A stretch of DNA of 64,000 nt from Cryobacterium frigoriphilum (GCF_004403305.1 NZ_SOHE01000015.1:18029-82028); one strand, 5' to 3'. Counted from the stretch's first letter, positions 27,276 through 36,313 are shown. Numbers and translations: made by a program. The notes: generated by a model not told the origin, from the letters alone.

Positions 27276-27563
27276 ATGCCTTCGTTTCGCGTGACCATCG
27301 CCGTCGGAGCGCTGCACCCGGGAGTCGCGCCCGCTGTGGTGCTGCCCGCGGCAGCTGCGGCCGCGGGCACCCTCACCACGGTTGAGGCCAGCGACCTGAG
27401 CGTGGTCGCCGGCTCGGCCCGCCTCATCGTGCGTTTCACCGCAGAAGACCGTGAGGTCGCCGAGCAGGTCGCCGACCACGTGCTCGCGGTGACCGCAAGC
27501 CTCGCCGAGCCGCGTACCTCAACGCTCACCAAGCGTGTCGGTGGCCGCTGGCTCACCGCCTGA
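27276..27563 (+). CDS. Small conserved hypothetical protein
   Basis: 95 residues starting at ATG 27276. It is soluble, Ala/Val-rich and has no signal peptide or recognised motif. The alternation of short strands (FRVTIAVGAL, SARLIVRFTAEDREVAEQVADHVLAVTAS) suggests a small alpha/beta domain. It is convergent with the molybdoenzyme gene. The reading frame has normal high-GC codon bias, which supports coding. Confidence 0.5.
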   Translation: MPSFRVTIAVGALHPGVAPAVVLPAAAAAAGTLTTVEASDLSVVAGSARLIVRFTAEDREVAEQVADHVLAVTASLAEPRTSTLTKRVGGRWLTA

Positions 27564-27623
27564 CTCACCCGCGGCCCCGACCGGCCCGAGAACGCGCCCC
27601 ATCGGTGCAATCACACGCCGCTG

Positions 27624-28217
27624 TCACCAGTAGCGCTCCTCCTGCCAGGGGTCGCCGCGCATGTGGTAGCCATTGAGCTCCCAGAAACCGGGCTCGTCGC
27701 GGCGCATCAGCTCGAGTCCGTGTACCCACTTGGCGCTCTTCCAGAAGTACAGGTGCGGCACGATCAGCCGGGCCGGGCCGCCATGCTCCGGGGTCAGCTC
27801 GTCGTCGTCGAGCCGGTGCGCGATCCAGGCCTTGCCGCCGCGCAGATCGGCCAGCGACAGGTTGGTCGTGTAGCCGCCGTACGAGTGCACCATGGCAAAC
27901 TCGGTGCGGGTGGTCACGGTGTCGAGCAGCGTGTCGAGCGAGACGCCGCGCCAGCGCGTTCCGAGCTGCGACCATCCGCTCACGCAGTGAACGTCAACGC
28001 TCACGTCTTCCTGCGGCAGGGCCTGCAACTGCGCCCAATCCCAGCGATGGTCCCGATGACGCTCGGTGCGAATGAGAAATTCCCAGTCCTGACGACGGAT
28101 GCTCGGGATCGGCCCCGCAGACACCACCGGCAGTGTGTCGGACACGGACTGTCCCGGTGGCAGCAGCGAAGAATCCAGACGTCTGCGGCCCAACAATTTT
28201 GACGGGATCAGCTTCAT
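27624..28217 (-). CDS. Sulfite-oxidase-like (MsrP/YedY-type) molybdopterin oxidoreductase
   Basis: 197 residues, essentially the Mo-pterin-binding domain alone. The molybdenum ligand is Cys78 in VDVHCVSGWS; HSYGGYT and the closing region PHLYFWKSAKWV are typical of the short, cytoplasmic 'sulfite oxidase-like oxidoreductase' group. No Tat signal is present, unlike periplasmic YedY. ATG 28217 is chosen for AAGGAG five bases upstream. Substrate unknown; relatives reduce sulfoxides or nitrogen compounds. Confidence 0.85.
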   Translation of the reverse strand: MKLIPSKLLGRRRLDSSLLPPGQSVSDTLPVVSAGPIPSIRRQDWEFLIRTERHRDHRWDWAQLQALPQEDVSVDVHCVSGWSQLGTRWRGVSLDTLLDTVTTRTEFAMVHSYGGYTTNLSLADLRGGKAWIAHRLDDDELTPEHGGPARLIVPHLYFWKSAKWVHGLELMRRDEPGFWELNGYHMRGDPWQEERYW

Positions 28218-28376
28218 GACGCTCCTTGCAACCAACACCAGCGGGGTTCGCGAACACCGCAGCCTAGCGGGCGTCGTTCACCCCGGTGTAGGGGTTGCGC
28301 GGGGGGCAATTCTCTGCATACCCCCCTTCGGGCGTAGGCTCGGCAGGTTGCATTTTTCACGAACCGAGGTATCGCA

Positions 28377-29897
28377 ATGACACACGACTCGACCACACCG
28401 CCCACGAAGACGGCCGCTTCGGCGCAGAAAACGCTCACACCCTCAACGAACCGCAAGGTCATCGCGCTCGCGATCGCCGGTGCCTTCGGTGGTTTTCTCT
28501 TCGGCTTCGACTCGAGCGTGGTCAACGGCGCCGTGAACGCCATTCAGCAGGAGTTCGGCCTCAACGCCGCCCTGACCGGGTTCGCCGTGGCCTGCGCGCT
28601 CCTCGGCGCCGCCCTGGGTGCCTTCTTCGGCGGGCGCATCGCCGACCGCTACGGCCGCATCCCCGTGATGATCATCGGCGCCGCGGTCTTTCTGCTGTCG
28701 TCGCTCGGCTCGGGCTTCGCCTTCGGTGTCGTCGACCTGATCGTGTGGCGGGTGCTGGGCGGAATCGGGATCGGTCTCGCATCCGTCGTCGCCCCGGCCT
28801 ACATCGCCGAGATATCCCCGCGCAACATGCGCGGGCGACTCGGGTCGCTGCAGCAGCTCGCGATCACGATCGGTATCTTCACCGCGTTGCTCAGCAATGC
28901 GACGCTGTCCGACAACGCCGGCGGAGCGGATGCCGAATTCTGGTTCGGCCTCGAGGCCTGGCGCTGGATGTTTCTGATCGGCGCCGTGCCGGCCGTCATC
29001 TACGGCGTCATCGCCTTTCTGCTGCCCGAATCCCCGCGGTTCCTCGTACTCAAGGATCGGGAAGCGGATGCCCGCGCCGTGTTCAACAAGGTCTGGCCCG
29101 GCGGCGACGTCGACCGGGAGATTCGCGACATGCGCGCCTCGATCGAGGGCGATCGCCGCGCCAAGACCACCGGGTCGCTGCGCGGCTCGAGCTTCGGCCT
29201 CAAGCCCATCGTCTGGGTCGGCATCACCCTCTCGGTGTTCCAGCAGTTCGTGGGCATCAACGTGATCTTCTATTACTCGACGACTCTCTGGGAGGCCGTC
29301 GGGTTCCAGGAACGCGACTCCCACGCCATCTCGGTCGCGACCTCGGTCACCAATATTCTCGTCACCCTCATCGCGATTGCCCTCGTCGACCGCGTCGGTC
29401 GCCGCCCCATTCTGCTCTTCGGTTCCGTCGGCATGACGGCGTCGCTGGCCACGATGGCCATCGCCTTCAGCCAGTCGATCACGGTCGCCGGAGAACTCAG
29501 CCTGCCCGGCGCCTGGGGCCCGATCGCCCTCGTCGCCGCCAACGTGTTCGTGATCTCCTTCGGCGCCTCGTGGGGCCCGGTCGTCTGGGTGCTGCTGGGC
29601 GAGATGTTCCCGAACACGATTCGTGCCAAGGCACTCGGACTCGCGGCCGCAGCCCAGTGGATCGCCAACTTTCTGATCACGGTGACGTTCCCGCCCATGT
29701 CGGATGCGTCGCTGCCGCTCACCTATGCGATGTACGCGCTCTTCGCGGCCCTGTCGTTCTGGTTCGTGATGACCAAGGTGCCCGAGACCAACGGCATGTC
29801 CCTCGAAGAGGCCAACACCCTGCTGCCGCCGAAAAACGCGGCCAGGAACGCGGCCAGGAATGCCGCCAAGACCGCGGCACAGGCGCCCACGAAGTAG
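28377..29897 (+). CDS. MFS sugar-porter-family transporter
   Basis: 506 residues with twelve predicted transmembrane helices. Sugar-porter signatures are clear: GRIADRYGRIP after TM2, PESPRFLVLK after TM6, DRVGRRPIL in the second half and the closing VPETNGMSLEE. The QQFVGIN segment in TM7 is a sugar-binding site in XylE/GLUT-type carriers. Probable proton-coupled hexose or pentose uptake. The last ~20 residues are an Ala/Asn/Lys repeat tail without homology. Confidence 0.9.
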   Translation: MTHDSTTPPTKTAASAQKTLTPSTNRKVIALAIAGAFGGFLFGFDSSVVNGAVNAIQQEFGLNAALTGFAVACALLGAALGAFFGGRIADRYGRIPVMIIGAAVFLLSSLGSGFAFGVVDLIVWRVLGGIGIGLASVVAPAYIAEISPRNMRGRLGSLQQLAITIGIFTALLSNATLSDNAGGADAEFWFGLEAWRWMFLIGAVPAVIYGVIAFLLPESPRFLVLKDREADARAVFNKVWPGGDVDREIRDMRASIEGDRRAKTTGSLRGSSFGLKPIVWVGITLSVFQQFVGINVIFYYSTTLWEAVGFQERDSHAISVATSVTNILVTLIAIALVDRVGRRPILLFGSVGMTASLATMAIAFSQSITVAGELSLPGAWGPIALVAANVFVISFGASWGPVVWVLLGEMFPNTIRAKALGLAAAAQWIANFLITVTFPPMSDASLPLTYAMYALFAALSFWFVMTKVPETNGMSLEEANTLLPPKNAARNAARNAAKTAAQAPTK

Positions 29898-29952
29898 GTC
29901 CCGTGCTCGCGCGCCCCCTGCCCGTTCCCGCCGAACCTGATAAACAGGAGGG

Positions 29953-31365
29953 GTGACCCCGATCAACGCTGCCGACCTCGATATTCTGCGCCGCACGCTC
30001 GGCACGCCCGACCTCGCGTGGCTGCTGGCCCGCATGCGCACGCGGCTCGAAAGCACCGGCCAACTGACCGGCACGGTCACCAAACCCCAGTCCTCGGCCG
30101 GGGAGCGGGCCGCGGTCGCACGTCTGCTCAACCGGCCCGTGCGGGCCGGCACCTCGGCATCCGTCTCGCTCGACACCCTCGATGACGTGCTGCGCCGGTC
30201 GGGCACCTGGCCGGCCGGACTCGCCGCTGCCGTCGTCGCCCTCACCGGCACGGTCGTCGACCCGGTGGAGCGGGCCGGGGAACGTGACGCCTGGCAGGCC
30301 GCAGCGAACACCCTGCGGCGTCTCGGCCGGCCCGAACTCTCCGGCTGGGCCGATCGCGTGATTCGCACCGGCGCCCTGCGCCGCGCGGCTCCGACCGCGG
30401 CCGCGGCACAGGCGCTCGCCGCTCAGCTCGCGACGGTGGCCGCGGCCCTGCCGACGAGTGGGGAGTCGCTCGGCGGTTTCGCGGCCCGCACCGTGCATGA
30501 CGCTCACGCCCTCGACGCGCACACCCAGCTGGGTGCTCTCGCGGTCGGCCTCGCGAGCGCGCTGGGCGCGGCTCTCGCGGGCGCCAGCTCGGCCGCATCG
30601 TCGCCCACTGCGCCGTCGAACGCTGCGCCGTCGAGTACTGCGCCGTCGAGCGCTGCGCCGTCGAACGCTGCGCCGTCGAACGCTGCGCCGTCGAGCGCTG
30701 CGCCGTCGAACTCAGCGCCGACGGATGCCTCGGCCGAGTCCGCGCGCTGGCGCCGGGAAGCCTGGCAATCGGTGGGGGTTGTGCTCGACGAGCTCTCGTC
30801 GAGCGTGCTCGTGCTGGGGCTGCCGGGTGGCGTCGAGTCACCGACCGCTCGCGCCCTCGCGGCACTCGGTGACGCCGGACAGCCGGTCGTTCTCACCCTG
30901 CGACAGCTGCTCGCCGACGGGATCGGGATCGTGCCGTCCGTCGTCTTCGTCTGCGAGAACCCGGCCGTGGTCGCGGCCGCGGCCGACGCACTGGGGCCGG
31001 ATTCGGCACCGCTGGTCTGCCTGAACGGTCAGCCCGGTGCCGCGGCGATCCTGCTGCTCGAGGCCCTCGTCGCCGGCGGAGCAACCCTGCGCTTTCACGG
31101 TGACTTCGACTGGAGCGGCATCGGTGTGGCCCGGGCACTCGGCGAGCGCGTGGCCTGGACGCCGTGGCGCTTCGCCGCCGCGGACTATTCAGCGGCCTGT
31201 GCCGAGCTGAGCGGGCTGCCGCCGTTGCTCGTGCTGCCGGGCGTCAGCGCCGCGAGCGTGGAGACACCGTGGGACGCCGACCTGGCTGAGGCCATGGCAT
31301 CCGTCGCACTGGCCGTTGATGAAGAACTCATGCTGCCCGGACTGCTCGCGGATCTCGCGCGCTGA
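29953..31365 (+). CDS. TIGR02679/DUF2399 protein, orphan Wadjet JetD-like nuclease
   Basis: 470 residues. The N-terminal ~200 residues correspond to the DUF3323-type region; the C-terminal ~170 form a Toprim-like DUF2399 domain with Glu335 (VCENPAVV) and Asp384-x-Asp386 (GDFDWSG), the acidic residues expected to bind metal in JetD nucleases. A Pro-Ser-Ala repeat linker (residues ~219-258) joins the halves. In Wadjet-type plasmid defence such proteins act with a condensin complex, but no partner gene is present. GTG 29953 directly abuts AGGAGGG, an unusually short spacing. Confidence 0.75.
   Translation: MTPINAADLDILRRTLGTPDLAWLLARMRTRLESTGQLTGTVTKPQSSAGERAAVARLLNRPVRAGTSASVSLDTLDDVLRRSGTWPAGLAAAVVALTGTVVDPVERAGERDAWQAAANTLRRLGRPELSGWADRVIRTGALRRAAPTAAAAQALAAQLATVAAALPTSGESLGGFAARTVHDAHALDAHTQLGALAVGLASALGAALAGASSAASSPTAPSNAAPSSTAPSSAAPSNAAPSNAAPSSAAPSNSAPTDASAESARWRREAWQSVGVVLDELSSSVLVLGLPGGVESPTARALAALGDAGQPVVLTLRQLLADGIGIVPSVVFVCENPAVVAAAADALGPDSAPLVCLNGQPGAAAILLLEALVAGGATLRFHGDFDWSGIGVARALGERVAWTPWRFAAADYSAACAELSGLPPLLVLPGVSAASVETPWDADLAEAMASVALAVDEELMLPGLLADLAR
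30607..30726. repeat. Tandem repeat, 8 x 15 bp, in the JetD-like gene
   Basis: Eight 15-bp units near GCTGCGCCGTCGAAC encode pentapeptides of the form AAPSN/AAPSS. The first, third and eighth units have diverged. The tract forms a flexible linker between the N-terminal and Toprim domains. Confidence 0.9.
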
Positions 31366-31406
31366 CCCGACAACGTGGCCCTGACGTCGGTCAGTGTCAC
31401 TCGGTA

Positions 31407-32525
31407 TCAGTCGGTGTCAGTCGGCGCCGTGGGCCGGACCGCGGCCGACCAGCGCTCTTCGACGTGGCCGAATCGCCAGCCGGCGAAGGCGATGACCCAG
31501 GCGAGCAGTGCGATGGCGACGATGACGTAGCCCACGTTCTCGAGATCGAGGCCGCCGATCAGATAGAGCGGGCCAGACACGATGCCCGCCCGGTCGACGA
31601 GCACGGACAGGAGCTCGATCGATCCGATCACGAGGGCCACCGCGACCGACAGGGCGGTAATCACGAGGTTGTAGTAGACCTTGCGCACGGGCGTGGTGAA
31701 GGCCCAGCCGTAGGCATAGTTCATGAAGATGCCGTCGAGGGAGTCCAGCAGGCTCATGCCCGCCGCGAACAGAATCGGCAGGGTCAGAATGGCGTACCAG
31801 GGCAGCGCGAAGGCGGCCGCCCCGCCGGCCAGGATCAGCAGGCTGACCTCGGTCGCGGTATCAAAGCCCAGACCGAACAGCAGCCCGATCGGATACATCT
31901 GCCAGGGTCGTGTCACGACCCGCGTCGCACGAGCGAAGAAGCGGTTAATGAAACCGCGGTTCGCGAGCTGCTCGTCGAGTGCGGCTTCGTCAAAGTCCCC
32001 GCGCCGCATGCGACGAAAGACCCGCACGATGCTCAGCAGAATGACGAGGTTGATGATACCGATGAGGTACAGAAAGGCCCCGGAGACGGTCGTTCCGACC
32101 AGACCGAGAATCGATTGCAGCGCCGACGAGTCCGATTGCACCTGCCCGGCCAGGCCACGGATGCCCGCCGCCAGCAGGCCGCACAGCACAAAGACGATCG
32201 TCGAGTGACCGAGCGAGAACCAGAAGCCCACCGACAGCGGGCGACGGCCGTCGTTCATGAGCTTGCGCGTGGTGTTGTCGATCGCGGCGATATGGTCGGC
32301 ATCGAAGGCGTGCCGCAACCCCAGGGCGTAGGCCGTCAGTCCGATTCCGACCCCGAAGAGCCCGGCCGAACCCACGTCGAACCGCTGCGGCACGACGAGG
32401 GCGAACAGAACTCCCCAGCCGAGTACGTGCAGCAGCAGCACAAAGCCGGCCATGCCGGCGAGCGCCGTCCATTCCCCACGCGTGAGGGCGCGCCGCACCC
32501 GGCTCCACCGTTCGGCCCCGGTCAT
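31407..32525 (-). CDS. NiCoT-family nickel/cobalt transporter
   Basis: 372 residues with about eight transmembrane helices. The NiCoT signature in TM2 is RHAFDADHIAAIDN (the HX4DH nickel filter); further family motifs are FSLGHSTIV, GLGFDTATEV and GMSLLDSLDG. High-affinity uptake of Ni2+ into the cytoplasm is the family role. It is the last gene of a four-gene minus-strand unit and overlaps the ABC ATPase gene by four bases. Placement opposite the hydrogenase operon points to nickel supply for the [NiFe] centre. Confidence 0.92.
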   Translation of the reverse strand: MTGAERWSRVRRALTRGEWTALAGMAGFVLLLHVLGWGVLFALVVPQRFDVGSAGLFGVGIGLTAYALGLRHAFDADHIAAIDNTTRKLMNDGRRPLSVGFWFSLGHSTIVFVLCGLLAAGIRGLAGQVQSDSSALQSILGLVGTTVSGAFLYLIGIINLVILLSIVRVFRRMRRGDFDEAALDEQLANRGFINRFFARATRVVTRPWQMYPIGLLFGLGFDTATEVSLLILAGGAAAFALPWYAILTLPILFAAGMSLLDSLDGIFMNYAYGWAFTTPVRKVYYNLVITALSVAVALVIGSIELLSVLVDRAGIVSGPLYLIGGLDLENVGYVIVAIALLAWVIAFAGWRFGHVEERWSAAVRPTAPTDTD

Positions 32526-33436
32526 GCTGTTCCCTCGCCGTGTCGTACGGTTGCGGAATCGTCGTAGTGGGTCACGATGGTGCTGCGCGGGGCCGAGTCG
32601 TTGGCCGAGGAATGAGTGGAACCGTCGGTCGAACCGATCCGTGAGTCGACGTAGGCGACGACGCTCACCCGCACCCCGTACAGCCGGGAGAGGCTGACCT
32701 CGGTCAGCAGCTCCGCGGCCGGCCCCACCTGCGCCTGGCCCGGGTGCAGCAGCACAACCGTATCGGCGAGGTACAGGGCGTGATCGGGTTCGTGAGTGCT
32801 CAGGAGCAGGCCCATGCCGTCGGCCGCGAGTTCACGCAGCAGCCGCAACACCCGCACCTGATTCTTCAGGTCGAGTCCGGTCGAGGGCTCATCGAGAATG
32901 AGCAGGCTGGTCTCGGCCGCCACCGCGCGGGCGATCAGCACGAGCTGTTGTTCGCCGCCGCTCAGCGTCGAAAACGACCGATCGCGCAGGGCCGCGATGC
33001 CGACCCGCTCCATCGCGAGCAGTGCGGCCGCTCGATCCCCGGCCCCCGGCGTTCGGAACACCTGCACGTGCCGTGCCCGACCCATCAGCACCATGTCGAA
33101 CGCCCGGTACGCAAACGAGGAGCCGCGGGCCTGCGGCACGTAGCCGACGGCCGTTCGGCGATGCACGCTGCCCCGATGCACGGGCAGCAGCCCGGCGGCG
33201 CAGCGCACCAGGGTGGTCTTGCCGCTGCCGTTCGGGCCGAGCACCGCCGTGATCGATCCGTCCGGCAGGTGCAGGCTCACGTCCCGAAACACGAGGGGGC
33301 GGCCGGGGTAGCCGAACCCCACCTGCCGCAGCTGGAGCAGCGGCCCGCCGCTGTCAGAAACGCCGCTGTCAGTAACGCCGCCGTCAGTAACGCCGCCGTC
33401 AGGCCCCCCGCTGTCAGGCCCCCCGCTGTCAGGCAC
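32522..33436 (-). CDS. Iron-siderophore/cobalamin-type ABC transporter, ATP-binding subunit
   Basis: 304 residues with Walker A GPNGSGKTT, signature LSGGEQQLVLIA and Walker B LLILDEPSTGLD of the FecE/BtuD group. The first ~30 residues are a Gly/Asp repeat from a 15-bp tandem repeat, and the GTG start at 33436 overlaps the permease end by eight bases; the functional domain begins near LLQLRQVGFGYPG. The C-terminus ends in a His/Asp/Ser-rich tail. It energises the permease downstream of the lipoprotein gene. Confidence 0.85.
   Translation of the reverse strand: MPDSGGPDSGGPDGGVTDGGVTDSGVSDSGGPLLQLRQVGFGYPGRPLVFRDVSLHLPDGSITAVLGPNGSGKTTLVRCAAGLLPVHRGSVHRRTAVGYVPQARGSSFAYRAFDMVLMGRARHVQVFRTPGAGDRAAALLAMERVGIAALRDRSFSTLSGGEQQLVLIARAVAAETSLLILDEPSTGLDLKNQVRVLRLLRELAADGMGLLLSTHEPDHALYLADTVVLLHPGQAQVGPAAELLTEVSLSRLYGVRVSVVAYVDSRIGSTDGSTHSSANDSAPRSTIVTHYDDSATVRHGEGTA
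33353..33427. repeat. Tandem repeat, 5 x 15 bp, at the ABC ATPase N-terminus
   Basis: Five 15-bp units (starting GTCAG on the plus strand) plus a partial copy at 33428. They code for DSGGP/DGGVT pentapeptides at the start of the ATPase, immediately after the permease stop codon on this strand. Confidence 0.85.
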
Positions 33437-34529
33437 TGTCCCAGATCCGGTCTCGGTGCCGCCGCAGCAGCACGAAGAACACCGGCGCCCCGATCAGCGC
33501 CGTCAGCACGCCGAGCGGAATCTCCCCGGCCGTGAGCGAGCGGGCGACGGTGTCGACGACGATGAGAAAGGCGCCGCCGAGCAACACGGACACCGGCAGC
33601 AGCACTCGGTTGTCCGGGCCGACCCACATGCGGGCGAGGTGCGGAATGACGAGTCCCACCCAGCTGATCACGCCGCTCACGGCGACCGCCCCGGCCACGA
33701 TCAGGGCGACCGACGTCAGCACGACCCAGCGCAGCAGGCGGGGGCGCAGACCGAGGGCGGCGGCATCGTCGTCGCCGAGCGAGAGCACGTTGATGCGCCA
33801 GCGCAGGGCGAGCACGACGAACGTTCCGAGCAGGATGGGACCCAGCGCGACGAGCACCTGGCCGGGGGTTGCCCCCGCGATGCTGCCGAGCAACCAGAAG
33901 ACAATCGCCGGCAGGGTCGTGAACGGGTCGGCGAGGTAGGTGACGAGGGCCACGAGCGCGGAGAAGAACGACCCGGTGACGACCCCGCCGAGCACGAGCA
34001 TCAGCAGCGGTGTACCGCCCCGCCCCGAGGTGATCAGAAAAACCAGCGCGAGGGCGAGCAGACCGCAGGCGAACGACCCGCCGACGAGCAGAACCGGGCC
34101 CAGCCCGAGCAGCAGCGCGAGGGCCCCGCCGAAGGATGCCCCGGCCGAGACCCCGATAATCTCGGGGCTCACGAGCGGGTTGCGAAAGATGGCCTGCAGG
34201 GCGGCCCCGCCCAGGGCGAGACCGCCGCCGACCAGCGCGGCCAACAGTACCCGGGGCATCCGCACCAGAAGCACGACGTTGCGCTCGGTCGGAGCAATCG
34301 TGTCGGCACCGAGGTCGCCGCCGACCAGGATCTGCGCGACGTGACCGACGGGCACGTCGAACCGGCCAAGCGCGAGCGCGAGCAGCGACACGGTCAGCAG
34401 GGCGCCGAACGAGATCAGTATCGGGAGCCGGGTACGGATGCGGGTCGGCGCGGCGCTGCCGGCAGGGCCGTGGGTCCGGCGTGGTGCACGACGGCGGTGA
34501 ACCTGTCGGGGGTGCGCCTCAGGCAGCAC
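33429..34529 (-). CDS. FecCD-family ABC transporter permease
   Basis: 366 residues with about nine or ten transmembrane helices. Typical FecCD motifs: VRMPRVLLAALVGGGLALGGAALQ, then RNPLVSPEIIGVSAGA, and GVISWVGLVIPHLARM near the C-terminus (the ATPase-contact loop). These permeases import metal-chelate complexes or cobalamin. The N-terminal ~30 residues before the first helix are basic and uncertain, so a later start is possible. In this context the cargo may be nickel bound to a chelator. Confidence 0.87.
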   Translation of the reverse strand: MLPEAHPRQVHRRRAPRRTHGPAGSAAPTRIRTRLPILISFGALLTVSLLALALGRFDVPVGHVAQILVGGDLGADTIAPTERNVVLLVRMPRVLLAALVGGGLALGGAALQAIFRNPLVSPEIIGVSAGASFGGALALLLGLGPVLLVGGSFACGLLALALVFLITSGRGGTPLLMLVLGGVVTGSFFSALVALVTYLADPFTTLPAIVFWLLGSIAGATPGQVLVALGPILLGTFVVLALRWRINVLSLGDDDAAALGLRPRLLRWVVLTSVALIVAGAVAVSGVISWVGLVIPHLARMWVGPDNRVLLPVSVLLGGAFLIVVDTVARSLTAGEIPLGVLTALIGAPVFFVLLRRHRDRIWDSA

Positions 34530-34574
34530 GAGTCACCCGGACTGAATTATTCGGCATCCGTCACCCGGCAGCTG

Positions 34575-35744
34575 TCACCCGGCATGGAACTGCTGGTAGT
34601 TCGACGACCGGTCGTTCACGTCCAGCCACAGCATCGTGTCGACCTGGGCCTCGGTGGGTGTGTGGCCATAGAGAAACGGGTAGTCGGCCGCGATCTGGGC
34701 GCGCAGGGCGCTCGTGCCGAGGGATGGAAAGGCGATGTCGGCCAGCCAGGTCCACATGAGCGGCGACTCCTGACCGGGTGGGTCCCACCGGTAGCCGCCG
34801 AGCGGAACCCGGTACACCCGCCGGTTGGCGACCGCGCGCACTCCGGACCAGACCGGGTTCGAGTAGATGTCGTCGGGCATCGCAGCGTCGAAGTTGCCGA
34901 GCAGGATCACCTCGGGATTCCAAGCCAACACCTGCTCAACGTCGACGCCGACCATGCCGGTACCGGGGGCGGGGGTGTCGCCCGTTGCCGGGTTGGTGCC
35001 CCCGACGAGCTTGATGTAAAAATCGTTGTAGGTGTTCGCGCCGGCGACCTTGAGGCCCTCGGCGAAGCGGTTGAAATAGAGGATGCTCGGCCCCGTCGCC
35101 GTGCGGGCCGCGGCATCGACCCGAGCCTGCGCGAGGGCGGCGTCGCTGCGGGCCTTCATGTCGGTGGCACGTTCGGGTTTACCGAGCATGGTCGCGAAGA
35201 TGCGGGTCCAGGAGTCGACGTCGTCCTGGGTGCCGTTGTTGGTGAGGCCGATGACCGTGAGGCCGGCGTTCTCGAGCGGTTCGATCAGGGGAGAGTCGCT
35301 CCACTGCACCACCACATCGGGCTCCAGCTCGAGGATGCTCTCGACGTTGGGCGTGAAATCACTCGTCGCGATCTCGTGCGGAACCGTGAGCAGTTCGGGA
35401 AAGAACTGGCCCAGGATGCCGTCTTTCATCGCGGCCCAGGAGGCAGTGTGCATGCCGACCAGATGCTGCGCTGACCGGTCGACGGCCACGATGAGCGAGG
35501 CCGATGGCATCGGAATCGTGACGACCCGGGTCACGGCCTGACTGAAGGTCAGGGCCGTGCCGCGGTTGTCGGTCACCTCGATCGGAGTCGGGCGTGCCTG
35601 GCCGCTCGGTATCGACGAGGTCGCCGAGGAATCCGTGCACGACGCGAGCACGATGGTGCCGCCGAGGAGAAAGAACCCGGTCAGGACCGTACGCCGGCTG
35701 AGCGTTGCCGAACCTGGTGGCGGCGGGCGTTCCGGACTGCTCAT
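34575..35744 (-). CDS. ABC transporter substrate-binding lipoprotein (metal-chelate type)
   Basis: 389 residues. The N-terminus has a twin-Arg stretch SRRTVLTG before a hydrophobic core and a lipobox LASC (Cys36), so it may be a Tat-exported lipoprotein. The body is a FecB/BtuF-type class III binding protein: VTRVVTIPMPSASLIVAV, PDVVVQWSD, and W/P-rich C-terminal segments. ATG 35744 lies six bases after AGGAGG. First gene of the uptake unit that ends with the NiCoT permease, divergent from hypA by 170 bases. Ligand not identifiable from sequence. Confidence 0.85.
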   Translation of the reverse strand: MSSPERPPPPGSATLSRRTVLTGFFLLGGTIVLASCTDSSATSSIPSGQARPTPIEVTDNRGTALTFSQAVTRVVTIPMPSASLIVAVDRSAQHLVGMHTASWAAMKDGILGQFFPELLTVPHEIATSDFTPNVESILELEPDVVVQWSDSPLIEPLENAGLTVIGLTNNGTQDDVDSWTRIFATMLGKPERATDMKARSDAALAQARVDAAARTATGPSILYFNRFAEGLKVAGANTYNDFYIKLVGGTNPATGDTPAPGTGMVGVDVEQVLAWNPEVILLGNFDAAMPDDIYSNPVWSGVRAVANRRVYRVPLGGYRWDPPGQESPLMWTWLADIAFPSLGTSALRAQIAADYPFLYGHTPTEAQVDTMLWLDVNDRSSNYQQFHAG

Positions 35745-35794
35745 CACGGACCTCCTGCTGGGCGCGGTGGTTGCACAAAACGCGGGTTCCGCAC

Positions 35795-35823
35795 AGCATC
35801 CGCCCGAACTCCGGTGCTGTCAA
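35795..35823 (-). promoter_or_regulatory. Possible promoter of the metal-uptake unit
   Basis: On the minus strand TTGACA (35823-35818) is followed after 17 bases by GATGCT (35800-35795). The -35 is a perfect match and the -10 is weak. No B12-box or other riboswitch signature is visible in this divergent gap. Confidence 0.3.
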
Positions 35824-35914
35824 CGGCTTGCCGCACCCACGGCGCCGCCGCCGAAGATCAGGCATTGCGATGACCGCACCCTGGGTCTACATTGTTTCTT
35901 CGAGGTGGCCTATT

Positions 35915-36313
35915 GTGCATGAGTTGTCGATTGCATCCAGCCTCGTCGACACGATCCGTGACCGTACCGGCGAGCGATCGGTCACGTGCGTTCACCTGCG
36001 AATCGGGCAGCTCTCGGGAGTGCTGGCGGATGCCCTGCGCTTCAGCTTCGACATCGCGGCGGCGGGAACCCCGCTCGAAGGAGCCCGGCTCGTATTGCAG
36101 CAGCCGGTCGGTCGCATCCGCTGTCGCAGCTGCGGGCTTGATTCCGAGTTGGCCGACCAATTTCTGCTCTGCCCGTGCGGCAGCGCCGACGTGCAGGTGA
36201 CCGCCGGGCGCGAGCTCGATCTGGTATCGGTGGATGTCGCATCCGCTTCTGCATCCGCTTCTGCATCCGCTTCTGCATCCGCTTCTGCAGAGAGCCGACA
36301 GCCGGTCGGCTAG
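35915..36313 (+). CDS. hypA: Hydrogenase nickel-insertion protein HypA
   Basis: 132 residues. It begins with the obligatory MHELSIA (His2 is the nickel ligand), encoded by GTG 35915 with GAGGTGG upstream; the overlapping ATG at 35919 is in another frame. The zinc site is CRSC...CPCG, with CxC instead of the usual CxxC in the second pair. HypA docks with HypB to deliver nickel to the large subunit. The last ~20 residues are an Ala-Ser repeat (see 36239-36286) ahead of hypB. First gene of the hydrogenase operon. Confidence 0.93.
   Translation: MHELSIASSLVDTIRDRTGERSVTCVHLRIGQLSGVLADALRFSFDIAAAGTPLEGARLVLQQPVGRIRCRSCGLDSELADQFLLCPCGSADVQVTAGRELDLVSVDVASASASASASASASASAESRQPVG
36239..36286. repeat. 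Tandem repeat, 4 x 12 bp, at the hypA 3' end
   Basis: Four identical units GCATCCGCTTCT at 36239, 36251, 36263 and 36275 encode (Ala-Ser)8. The unit contains the GCATCC word that is common across the window. Confidence 0.95.

Noticed and set aside
30607..30726. Possible CRISPR-like repeats
   Set aside because: The 15-bp units are contiguous with no spacers and lie in frame inside a protein linker.
35745..35914. Cobalamin or NiCo riboswitch ahead of the metal-uptake unit
   Set aside because: No B12 box or NiCo aptamer features are recognisable on either strand; only a weak promoter-like match remains.
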